Of a stretch of 22,603 bases of DNA, positions 15,057 to 22,603 are shown in pieces. Origin of the DNA: JAWXVD01 sp044425705 (GTDB lineage: Bacteria; Bacillota; Clostridia; Lachnospirales; Lachnospiraceae). The translations under genes and the position numbers were made by a program. How positions within the stretch are numbered: position 1 is the first letter of the stretch; every line of letters starts with the position of its first letter. The stretch covers positions 1 to 22,603 of the forward strand of contig JAWXVD010000048.1 of assembly GCA_044425705.1 (NCBI GenBank), given 5' to 3'. The notes beneath the pieces are model-generated. The model was not told where the DNA came from and searched no databases. It saw only the letters and a program-made list of their open reading frames with translations.

Positions 15057-17157
15057 TGCTTAATATTCCTCTAAGTTGAGACAAAATATTTTCTGGTATA
15101 TCTTCTTTATACATTGTTCCATTATTTATATCTTTTAATATTTGTTCAAGTCCACTAACTGCTTTTTCAATCTTTTCTTCTTCAAATTTTGACTTATCTC
15201 GGTGAATTATATTTAAAGTTTCTCGAATCTTTTTATTCGGATAAGTAAAACTCAATTTGAAACCATTATCTTTGATTTTATTATATTCATTTACTAAATC
15301 TTGCATTTCATCACCTACACCGATTACCCTAATCCATGCTTTGCTTCTAGTGATTGCTGTAAACAAAATATTTCTGCTTCTAGCAGATGCATAATTGGTT
15401 GCACAATATTGTCCATCAACAACATAAACCATTGCAGCTTCATTGCCTTTTGCTCTAAAAATGCTAGTAAAAGTAATAGATTCATCTAAAAAAAACTGAT
15501 CTGGCGAAGTAGTCACACCCGCCAAATGACTATTTATTCCCACTTCTGCCAACGCTGCTCTCATAATTCCAACTCTTCTTTTAGTCCAATAAGGATTTGT
15601 ATGAATCACCAAAATATCTTTATATTCTAATTGATCTATCTCCAAATTTTTCTTAATACATTTTGCTAGAAATAGTGCTTGTTTCTTCTCCGTATCAACA
15701 GTTTTAAATTGAATTAAATCCTCTATTTCTGAGTGTGCTTCCAAAAATTCTGGACTACTTTGACTTGTTCTCTTCAAAACAACTTCACAATCATCCTCAA
15801 GCTTCCCCGACTCAACCTCATATCCTATATCTGTCCACAGTTTTGCATCATCAAACATTTGAACTATGTTGCCATACAAACGAAATCCCAATGCATGAGC
15901 AGTACTTAAAATTGGTCTTGAGTTCCGATAGCATACATTGAGTATAATATCCTCTCTGGCACAATTTTCTCTATTCTTTAAAACCACCCTAGGTTTTCCT
16001 TGTTTATCATTCCCAAAAATTTTTTCTGGCGATTCCATAGAATTCACTGTTAGGCTTTGCAATTCATCATAAGCATAAACTAATCTCTTCTTGTCAGGAA
16101 GAATTTCATAACACAATTTCAAAAAATCGCCGGAAAAATCCTGTGCTTCATCCACAAGTATAATATCGTACATTTTATTATATTTTACTGTGTTAACCAA
16201 CACCTTTTTGCAAGCATAATTAAATGCATCGTCATAAGAAGATAACTGTTTCGCCTTGTTAAAATCTAAATATTCCTGTGCATGTACTTTGCAAAAATTA
16301 TAATATAATCCTTCCTCATTATGCGATCCCCATGCATGAATAATATTAATGTTTGCCCAATTAGGTGAAGATTCTGATTGCTCATATACAAATTTTGTTA
16401 TCATTTCTTCAAATTGTTGTTTCAATGAACGTGTGTTAAATGTTACCGCTATCTTTAGTTCTGGATTTGAAACATGTAAATATGCTGCCTTTAATGCCAA
16501 AACTATAGTTTTTCCTGAACCAGCCAACCCTCTGATTCTTTGTACATTATCAGATATTTCCAAGGCTGCAGACATCTGCATTTTATCAAGATTTGCCACT
16601 GTTGTTTCTAATTTTTTTAATTTCCAACCTTTGGAATTTTCAGTCTTTGCTTTTTCTCGTGATAAAATTTTTTTCATAGTACCAATAGATTGAATACATC
16701 TCATTGAAAATTCATAATATTTCTGATTTTGATTATTGATAGTCGATAAATAATTTTTTAATGATTCTTCACTATTACACATTGTAAAACCATCATAGTC
16801 TTGTTTTGCTTGCTGCATTGAATTTGGTGCATATGTTATAACATCTAATTGCACTAACAAATTCCCTCTTTTTGTCAAGTTTTTCTCTTTTGCTAATCTT
16901 GATAAAAGTGCTGAATAAACATCTTCTTGTTCATCTTCAAAATTTTGTTCAACTACACCATCATAAAAAATAAAAGCTATTACACCATATTCTTCAGTAA
17001 TTAAAAGTGCATCTACAGTAACTTTATTATCAGCTGTCGGTAATATTGGATATCCCAAAAATAAATTCCCAGTTATTGTTTTTTCTTTTTCAAAAAACCT
17101 GATTAATTTTTCACTTAATATGGAATTTCCAATTTGTCCCCTTATAATATTTACCAT
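15049..17157 (-). CDS. Superfamily 1 (UvrD-like) helicase with nuclease-like N-terminus
   Basis: A 702-residue helicase. Walker A is GLAGSGKT (Lys216), Walker B is IILVDEAQDF (Asp336, Glu337), and motif VI is TAITRSKAWIRVIG (~600-612); RAKGNEAAMVYVVDG matches motif V, the usual UvrD/Rep-type set. The first ~90 residues have VDALLITEEYGVIAFIFYDG, which looks like the start of a NERD/PD-(D/E)xK nuclease core. The E-x-K that should follow the Asp is absent, so this part is probably inactive. The start is firm: GAGGTGAT lies before the ATG at 17157. The gene overlaps the DUF2290-like gene by 8 bases. DNA unwinding is inferred from motifs; a role in defence is inferred from the partner. Confidence 0.85.
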   Translation of the reverse strand: MVNIIRGQIGNSILSEKLIRFFEKEKTITGNLFLGYPILPTADNKVTVDALLITEEYGVIAFIFYDGVVEQNFEDEQEDVYSALLSRLAKEKNLTKRGNLLVQLDVITYAPNSMQQAKQDYDGFTMCNSEESLKNYLSTINNQNQKYYEFSMRCIQSIGTMKKILSREKAKTENSKGWKLKKLETTVANLDKMQMSAALEISDNVQRIRGLAGSGKTIVLALKAAYLHVSNPELKIAVTFNTRSLKQQFEEMITKFVYEQSESSPNWANINIIHAWGSHNEEGLYYNFCKVHAQEYLDFNKAKQLSSYDDAFNYACKKVLVNTVKYNKMYDIILVDEAQDFSGDFLKLCYEILPDKKRLVYAYDELQSLTVNSMESPEKIFGNDKQGKPRVVLKNRENCAREDIILNVCYRNSRPILSTAHALGFRLYGNIVQMFDDAKLWTDIGYEVESGKLEDDCEVVLKRTSQSSPEFLEAHSEIEDLIQFKTVDTEKKQALFLAKCIKKNLEIDQLEYKDILVIHTNPYWTKRRVGIMRAALAEVGINSHLAGVTTSPDQFFLDESITFTSIFRAKGNEAAMVYVVDGQYCATNYASARSRNILFTAITRSKAWIRVIGVGDEMQDLVNEYNKIKDNGFKLSFTYPNKKIRETLNIIHRDKSKFEEEKIEKAVSGLEQILKDINNGTMYKEDIPENILSQLRGILSNE

Positions 17158-17229
17158 TTTTCATCACCTCAAATTATTTGCTCATTTTCATCCAAGTGAA
17201 TAATAAGCTATCACTAACTTAAACCCAAA

Positions 17230-17994
17230 TTAATCAATTGGCTCAATAGGCACTTCCACATTCACACATTGATACACTAAATAATTACTAGTTTCCCCCA
17301 CCAAGAGCAAATTGTTCTTTTCTGTATCGCCATCTAATGGTCTATCTTTTTCTAAAATAATATAATTACAAGCATACTCCTCTGCTGTGGTTACCAAAGT
17401 TTCCACATCAACGATATCTTCTGTCATCATAATATGGAGTTCATGATCACCCCATTCCCATCCATTTACCAACACTTCCCTACCATATAACATTTGAATA
17501 TCCGTAGAGTACTGGCGTACATAATGAATCATATCATCTGGAAAAATGGCCCAAATTCTATCTTCTCCTTCTTGTGGCATAATCATATCACAAACATCCA
17601 CCACTTCTTGTGGGATTTGATATAAATTTTCTGCCTCAGTGATATACACGCTACTGTATACATATTTTCCACTAATCACCACAATTACTAAAGTGATAAG
17701 CAATCCTACTTTTGTATGTTTTCCCATGATCCTTACTGCGCTATAGGCAATCACAACTGTGCTTGGCAAAAGCCAGAGAATTCTATAATAAGTCTCGCTA
17801 TCTAACAAGGTGTATCCCCAATAAAATAGCGGGATAAAAAATAAAATCTGAATACATCCTGCTCCATATACGAACAAGTACCTAGTGACTTTGTTTTCTT
17901 CCACAAACCAAAGATAAACAAGTGCCGCTACAAATATTATTGAATAATACCCTACACCACTATAGGCTTTAAAAATTTCAAATAATGCTACCAT
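17230..17994 (-). CDS. Membrane protein, probable C-terminal half of a DUF6077-type protein
   Basis: A 254-residue protein with four or five hydrophobic helices (~16-30, 41-60, 71-86, 95-113) and an outside C-terminal domain of ~135 residues. The segment YYRILWLLPSTVVIAYSAV occurs in many polytopic DUF6077 proteins after their first helix block. The upstream gene ends in a transmembrane helix in a different frame, 23 bases earlier, and together the two would make a ~610-residue protein, a plausible full length. The ATG has GGAGGA ten bases upstream, so it can be translated independently. It may be a natural split or the result of a frameshift. Function unknown; DUF6077 topology is reminiscent of GT-C glycosyltransferases. 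Confidence 0.6.
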   Translation of the reverse strand: MVALFEIFKAYSGVGYYSIIFVAALVYLWFVEENKVTRYLFVYGAGCIQILFFIPLFYWGYTLLDSETYYRILWLLPSTVVIAYSAVRIMGKHTKVGLLITLVIVVISGKYVYSSVYITEAENLYQIPQEVVDVCDMIMPQEGEDRIWAIFPDDMIHYVRQYSTDIQMLYGREVLVNGWEWGDHELHIMMTEDIVDVETLVTTAEEYACNYIILEKDRPLDGDTEKNNLLLVGETSNYLVYQCVNVEVPIEPID

Positions 17995-18017
17995 AAATAA
18001 TCATTCCTCCACTCACC

Positions 18018-19088
18018 CTACACCGTAATATAAATCAATCCATATGCTACACAAGGAAGACAAGTTAATGCTAATTTTAACAAAATCCAGAAGTCTTTTT
18101 TCATAATAGCAAGTATGAGACCTATGATACCGATCAAAATTGGAATCAGCACCACACTAGCCGTGGTACAAAGTGTAGCCACCATATTAATCAAAAACAA
18201 GAAAATCCACATACCAATAAATTTCTTTTCTGTTTTTTTCTTCTCTGTTTCGCCAATCCAATATAATACCATAAAAAGTAATGGCAATATGAAGTTGGCC
18301 ATCACAGCTTTTCCTTGCCACGTTCTAGTCAAGAAAAATGTAGAATTAGTATAAATTGATACATTACCAAAAATCTGAAGCATTGCCACAATAATCATAT
18401 AAATTGGCATTTTTTCTTTTTCTTTTTTTAATAACAATTTTCCAATTTCATAATACACACAGTAGGTAATCGGTATCAATACAAATTGTAAAATACTATG
18501 TGCCATAATGGTAGGATGAATATCACTCATTGCCGAAAGATAAGAAATCCAAATGGGAAATGCTGCCAATCCATGACGAATATCTACTGCTGTAGATAAT
18601 CCAGTGTATGGTAAAATTCTGTACAAACGATTACTTTCATAAGTAGCTACTGACTGTACCACATAATAGGCATCATCACCATCAAAAGAAGCATAACAAA
18701 ATGCCATATACAGCTGAAATCCCAGCAAAATAAAGAAAGCAATCCAATATACCTTTTCTTCAGCAGATTGGCGATGCTTACTTTTCTTTAATTTCCATGG
18801 TGTACCCTCACCTCTCTTTTGGTTCACCACTTCCCATACAATTCCTGCTATTGATAAGATAATCAAAATAGCTGTAAAGGCTGGAACAATAATTTCAAAT
18901 CCAAAAGGACTATCAAAGATAATCGACGTAACCATAAACTCAAAAATTGCTAAGGTCAACACCATCCCACATATATAGGTGATTCCTATATTGCGCCTAG
19001 CAGGTTCTATAGAATTGGTTAATATAAAACCCGCACACACTGGCACAACAAATAATAATAATAGTAACATTCCAATCTGTAATATCAT
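18018..19088 (-). CDS. DUF6077-like polytopic membrane protein (N-terminal half)
   Basis: The protein has 356 residues, with about nine predicted spans and a long outside loop containing FDGDDAYYVVQSVATYES (~132-149) then RHGLAAFPIWISYLS. The acidic pair soon after the early helices recalls the catalytic Asp/Glu of GT-C glycosyltransferases, which use lipid-linked sugars. I associate this with DUF6077 of Clostridia, from memory only. The start at 19088 has GGAGA four bases upstream; a GTG at 19118 extends the frame but has no site. It ends abruptly after a helix (GLIYITV, stop at 18018) and the next gene begins 23 bases later. Compositionally it is like its neighbours, with no sign of recent transfer. 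Confidence 0.65.
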   Translation of the reverse strand: MILQIGMLLLLLFVVPVCAGFILTNSIEPARRNIGITYICGMVLTLAIFEFMVTSIIFDSPFGFEIIVPAFTAILIILSIAGIVWEVVNQKRGEGTPWKLKKSKHRQSAEEKVYWIAFFILLGFQLYMAFCYASFDGDDAYYVVQSVATYESNRLYRILPYTGLSTAVDIRHGLAAFPIWISYLSAMSDIHPTIMAHSILQFVLIPITYCVYYEIGKLLLKKEKEKMPIYMIIVAMLQIFGNVSIYTNSTFFLTRTWQGKAVMANFILPLLFMVLYWIGETEKKKTEKKFIGMWIFLFLINMVATLCTTASVVLIPILIGIIGLILAIMKKDFWILLKLALTCLPCVAYGLIYITV

Positions 19089-19286
19089 AAAATCTCCATC
19101 TCTCCATTCATACACCACATAAGGTTCAGAGTAAATTTTTATATCTTATTTCACATAATATTATGCCATACTTACAGATATTTGCATACCACTTTTTATT
19201 ACTTTGTTACAATTTACGGTATAGCCGTAAATTTTAACCTTATCTACAAATACACTTTACCCCTTGTTTACTTGTAGATCCCCGAA
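19089..19286. repeat. Palindrome in the gap between the coiled-coil and DUF6077-like genes
   Basis: The arms 19206-19220 and 19224-19238 form an imperfect inverted repeat (two mismatches, ATA loop) of the same family as 7306-7340, with GTTAC at its left end. It lies about 50 bases after the coiled-coil gene's stop. There is no T-run on the minus strand, so I do not call it a terminator. No gene is visible in the gap. Confidence 0.55.
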
Positions 19287-22226
19287 TCAGTCATCTCCTT
19301 CATTCACTTCTGTATCCTCAGCTTGGGTATCTTCTTCATTTACGCCAACTTCGCTTATTTGAACTTCTTCCTTTATTCCCATATCGACTGTCTGCTCTCC
19401 TTCCTCTATTCCCGCGTCGCCTGTTTGGTCTTCTTCCTTCATTCCCACATCGCTTGTCTGCTCTTCTTCATCTATTCCCACATCGCTTGTCTGCTCTCCT
19501 TCCTCTATTCCCAAATCACCTGTCTGGTCTTCTTCATCTATTCCAGCATCACCCGCCTGGTCTTCTTCGCTTATACCCTCATCTTCTGTTTGAATCATTT
19601 CTCCACTTATCTGTACACCATCAGATTGTGCATTCTCTACTTCTATTACCCCTAGCACTTCCGCACTCTCATTGCTTTCTGATATTGGATTTACAATTTC
19701 ATTTGTTAGCATTGCATTTTCTTGTATATATACAATATGAGCCGCAATAATTTGTCCATCTACAAATCCACATCCTGTTCTATAGCCTTCAATTGTAGAA
19801 GTACTTTTTCCACAGCCTAAGCTATATCCAATAATACCATTTTCCATTCCACAGGATAAATAAGTATGTCCACCACAATCCCATACAATATATCCATCAC
19901 AGCCATGCCCATCACCATCATAATCATGAATTGTTCCACAATCATATGTATGATATTCTGTATGGGAGGCGCAACTATCTGTATGTGATCCTTCAGAATA
20001 ACATTCCGCAGTATGGGTATGATAAATTGGTACAGTATAACAGCCTCCTCCACTGACAGAACTACCAGTGTGAACATGGTAGGTTGGTTGTGTATAGCAT
20101 CCACCTTTCACGCTATTACTTTCAGTATGTAATTCATTCCCATTACCATCTACATGATAATGATAATCATAAGAAATGGTTCCAGGTAATTCTTGTACAC
20201 CTATTAACAATTCTTGTGGAATTGATAAAATTGCATTTTTGATTTCTTCAAAAGTAGCGTCCTCTTCAATCACAACATTTTTGGTGAGCAACGCGGACGC
20301 TATATTCTTCTTACCATTACTCACATATTGAAAAAGCACATTTAAACTTTCACCTAATTTATTTAGTTCATCCACCACATATTCTTTTAAATCAGTATGG
20401 TTTGTATTGATACTTGTTGCCACTTCTGTAAATTTCTGTTCTATATTACTGTTTAACCCTGTAAATGACGTACTCATACTGTCATCCAATGTACCAAAGG
20501 AATTATTAATCGATACCATATTATTGTCCAAATCACTTTGAATAGTCTCACCTATGGTTGTTAACGATGCATCTAAAGAATTAAATCTTATATTAATTTC
20601 TGCTAAATTGGTTTCTAAGATAAGTCCAAGGTCACTATTCATTGTTTCTAATGTGGTCAATAGTTCCGTATGATTCAGACTATCATCATCCGACATCAAT
20701 TCCAATGCTTCCAGTATTGCCTCCTGCGTTTCTGTCACATTCTCATTGACTTCCTCTACAGCTTTCTGCAAAGCTTCTTGGTTTGTTGTTAAAATGTTTT
20801 GGTTACTACTTAATTGTGTATTTATTTCACCCAACAATGTAGATAATACTGTTTGTGCATCTTCTATACTTGTTATGGTATCCGTTAAACCAGCTTGAAT
20901 TTCTTGTAATTCCAACGCATTTTCTTCATAATTGCTTTCTTCTTTATCCTTCAAGGATTCTAACAAATTGTAATAAGATAACATGGTTTCTTTTAATGCA
21001 CTATATGATTCGTTGATTGTGGCAAAATCTGTTGTCGTACTATCAAACAATGCTTCTAGTTGTTCCTGATTATTTCCTACAGTATCCTCTAATCCTTTCA
21101 AGTATGCACTCACTTCCCCTAGCTGTTGCGCCGTATATGCATATTCACCTCCTAATTTTGTGACATATTCTTGTATTGCTTTTTCTAATGTATCCCAAGA
21201 TGCTTCCATGAATTGATCAAGGTTTTGATTATAGATTGTTGTATTTTCTTGCAATGTTTCCAATAACGCTAATGCTGCTGCATCATTTGGATTATTAGCA
21301 TCTAAATAGGTTATGGAATTTCCAACCTCTTCTGTAATACTCCACATAGATTCTTGTAATAAATCTATGATTTGTTTCACTCCACTCAATTGACTCATCA
21401 TTGCTTCATAATCTATGATTTCTGAAGAATCTAAATCACAAAGCAAGGTTTCAATAGCTGTCATAGCATCTGAAATTTGCGCCTTTGTTGCATCAATTTG
21501 TGCTTGTAAACTTGCCTGTATCATCACTATGGACTCTTCTAGATTCTTCATTTCATTTTCCAATAAATCAGAAATGGAGTTCTTCCAGTCTGCCAACAAT
21601 ACATAAGAAGCATCGCTTCGGTCAATTCCACTTTCTAATGCATTCTGCATAGCATCCGAAATCATTTCTTCTATTTCCCATAAATAATTTGCCGTTGTAG
21701 GAATCAATGTATACAACTCTGTGATAATGGCTTCTTTTTCTTCCTGAGATGTATCTTCTGATTTCAATAATCCTATATACATTTCTATTTGTTCCACTTG
21801 TTCTACTGTTTCCTGATATGTTTCTTTTATTACTTTTAATTGATTTTCTGTGAAAATTTCACTACCCTCTCCGCTTTTTACCAAATCCTCATACTGGGCG
21901 ATAAAGTCTCCTCCTAAGACCAGTGATTCCTTCATGGTACTCACTTCTTTTTCCATTTCTAAGAGAGCTTCTGGTGAAATATCCACCAATGATTGTACCT
22001 GTTCTTCCGTATTTCCTATTTCATCAGAGACTTGATTCAAATAGGCAGACATATTCTGCAATTCCTCTTTTATCATTTCTTTTTCTACAGTCCCATTAGA
22101 TTGTGTCTTGCTTACATTAAAACATATGATACCTACACATAGTATTAATAAAACACTTATCACCACTATTAATAGTCTTTTATTTTTGGCTATTGTTTTT
22201 ATTTTTTCTCTATTTACTATTTTCAT
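19287..22226 (-). CDS. Single-span coiled-coil surface protein with Cys/His-rich domain and acidic tail
   Basis: A 979-residue predicted surface protein. A basic N-terminus and one membrane span (~17-37) are followed by ~640 residues of Glu/Gln/Leu/Ser-rich coiled coil (~45-690). Next comes a domain of ~145 residues (~688-835) with 10 Cys and 14 His, arranged in YHYH, YHVHTG, YHTHTAEC and GGC/GGGCYT motifs; HxH plus spaced Cys suggests zinc binding or disulfides. I have seen similar GGCYT/YHxHTG stretches in large Lachnospiraceae surface proteins, but know no function. The C-terminus is highly acidic with eight 11-residue repeats and no LPxTG motif. Start chosen at 22226: AAAGGA lies upstream and the span follows; the frame opens to 22286. 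The topology (short inside, long outside) is inferred from the positive N-terminus. Confidence 0.85.
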   Translation of the reverse strand: MKIVNREKIKTIAKNKRLLIVVISVLLILCVGIICFNVSKTQSNGTVEKEMIKEELQNMSAYLNQVSDEIGNTEEQVQSLVDISPEALLEMEKEVSTMKESLVLGGDFIAQYEDLVKSGEGSEIFTENQLKVIKETYQETVEQVEQIEMYIGLLKSEDTSQEEKEAIITELYTLIPTTANYLWEIEEMISDAMQNALESGIDRSDASYVLLADWKNSISDLLENEMKNLEESIVMIQASLQAQIDATKAQISDAMTAIETLLCDLDSSEIIDYEAMMSQLSGVKQIIDLLQESMWSITEEVGNSITYLDANNPNDAAALALLETLQENTTIYNQNLDQFMEASWDTLEKAIQEYVTKLGGEYAYTAQQLGEVSAYLKGLEDTVGNNQEQLEALFDSTTTDFATINESYSALKETMLSYYNLLESLKDKEESNYEENALELQEIQAGLTDTITSIEDAQTVLSTLLGEINTQLSSNQNILTTNQEALQKAVEEVNENVTETQEAILEALELMSDDDSLNHTELLTTLETMNSDLGLILETNLAEINIRFNSLDASLTTIGETIQSDLDNNMVSINNSFGTLDDSMSTSFTGLNSNIEQKFTEVATSINTNHTDLKEYVVDELNKLGESLNVLFQYVSNGKKNIASALLTKNVVIEEDATFEEIKNAILSIPQELLIGVQELPGTISYDYHYHVDGNGNELHTESNSVKGGCYTQPTYHVHTGSSVSGGGCYTVPIYHTHTAECYSEGSHTDSCASHTEYHTYDCGTIHDYDGDGHGCDGYIVWDCGGHTYLSCGMENGIIGYSLGCGKSTSTIEGYRTGCGFVDGQIIAAHIVYIQENAMLTNEIVNPISESNESAEVLGVIEVENAQSDGVQISGEMIQTEDEGISEEDQAGDAGIDEEDQTGDLGIEEGEQTSDVGIDEEEQTSDVGMKEEDQTGDAGIEEGEQTVDMGIKEEVQISEVGVNEEDTQAEDTEVNEGDD
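19320..19583 (-). repeat. Eight tandem 33-bp units encoding 11-residue acidic repeats
   Basis: The in-frame units read DEGISEEDQAG, DAGIDEEDQTG, DLGIEEGEQTS, DVGIDEEEQTS, DVGMKEEDQTG, DAGIEEGEQTV, DMGIKEEVQIS and EVGVNEEDTQA. Every unit is exactly 33 bases, so copy number changes keep the frame. The central five are the most alike and the outer ones more worn. The tail ends soon after, with no anchor motif. Confidence 0.9.
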
Positions 22227-22603
22227 ATTTATCCTTTCTATTTTGCATAAATTCTTAGTTAATCGCACACGAAAAACACCTAACATTTATTCTGTTCTTT
22301 GAATAATCGTTACTATTTTTATAATTTTTTGGAAATAATACCTATGAACATAGGCATCAAAGATTTTAACTTGATTTGTTGTATATTATGATATCATAGT
22401 TATAGCATACCACATGTTTTTATACTTTGCATTAAACCTGTGGTTTAATTTTATTAATTTGTTACATTTTATGGTGTAGCCGTGAAGCAATGTCATTTAG
22501 TTAGTTTTTTAACAATCTTATGGTTAAATTTCCTTAGGGAGGTCTAACCATTTTTTATTTTTCAAAATACTAGATTCTTTCCGTTATTAGTTGGCAAGTA
22601 TAT
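22227..22603. other. Gene-free edge region with palindromes
   Basis: Nothing that looks like a gene lies in these ~375 bases. The coiled-coil gene's promoter must lie near 22230-22350 on the minus strand, but no box pair is convincing. Inverted repeats seen are CCTATG/CATAGG (22341-22346 with 22349-22354), ATTAAACC/GGTTTAAT (22431-22438 with 22442-22449) and a degenerate GTTAC-type palindrome at 22461-22490 containing TGGTGTAGCCGTGAA. Confidence 0.6.
22520..22557 (+). terminator. Terminator-like hairpin
   Basis: ATGGTTA (22520-22526) and TAACCAT (22545-22551) form a 7-bp stem with a smaller TCC/GGA pairing inside, followed directly by a T-run (22551-22556) on the plus strand. No plus-strand gene precedes it in the window, so if real it would end a transcript I cannot identify. 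Confidence 0.35.

Noticed and set aside
14394..17157. Toxin-antitoxin or restriction-modification system
   Set aside because: There is no methyltransferase, specificity subunit or known toxin fold in the pair; the nearby methyltransferase gene is RlmI-like, on the opposite strand and convergent.
19454..19750. Plus-strand open frames opposite the coiled-coil gene tail
   Set aside because: They are reflections of the 33-bp repeat; the minus-strand frame is much longer with a span, coiled coil and ribosome site.

Overview
The window looks like chromosomal DNA of a low-GC Gram-positive gut-type Clostridia, most likely a Lachnospiraceae. Pointers are the AT-rich sequence, strong AGGAGG-type ribosome sites, a membrane-tethered Ig-like/GH25 lysozyme, a DUF6077-like membrane protein, and a Cys/His-rich coiled-coil surface protein of a kind I associate with this family. 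Most genes are on the minus strand. The species cannot be named from the sequence.

Region 1 (1-7214, minus strand) is a glycan synthesis and export cluster. In transcription order it holds rfbB, rfbA and rfbC (dTDP-4-keto-6-deoxy sugar synthesis; no rfbD is visible), then wzm and wzt (ABC exporter; wzt has a C-terminal glycan-binding type domain), then a large partial gene that joins a SAM methyltransferase to a protein-kinase-like phosphotransferase domain. This combination resembles the E. coli O8/O9a logic, in which WbdD caps the chain by methylation/phosphorylation and Wzt reads the cap before export, but here in a Gram-positive. The rfbB-rfbA gap contains four consecutive hairpins.

Region 2 (7215-11249) holds a 1035-residue membrane-anchored peptidoglycan hydrolase (acidic cytoplasmic tail, one membrane span, four Big_2 Ig-like repeats, a cell-wall-binding-like stretch, GH25 lysozyme domain). 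It is flanked on both sides by intergenic regions full of short palindromes, including two related copies of one modular repeat and a 134-bp nested palindrome that ends in a T-tract just after the gene.

Region 3 (11250-14380) is a mixed set: a small zinc-ribbon protein, a pair of overlapping four-helix EmrE/ArnEF-type membrane proteins, a membrane-anchored SGNH-hydrolase-like protein lacking the usual His motif, and an RlmI-like methyltransferase.

Region 4 (14394-17157) is a tightly overlapping two-gene unit: a superfamily 1 helicase with a degenerate nuclease-like N-terminus, and a DUF2290-like protein. This is the best candidate for an accessory, possibly phage-defence, module.

Region 5 (17230-22603) encodes a DUF6077-like polytopic membrane protein that appears split over two genes, and a 979-residue single-span coiled-coil protein with a 10-Cys/14-His domain and a C-terminal tail of eight 11-residue acidic repeats. 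The last ~375 bases have no gene, only palindromes and a terminator-like hairpin.

A theme across the window is a family of short interspersed palindromes with GTTAC/GTAAC ends, found in at least six intergenic gaps.
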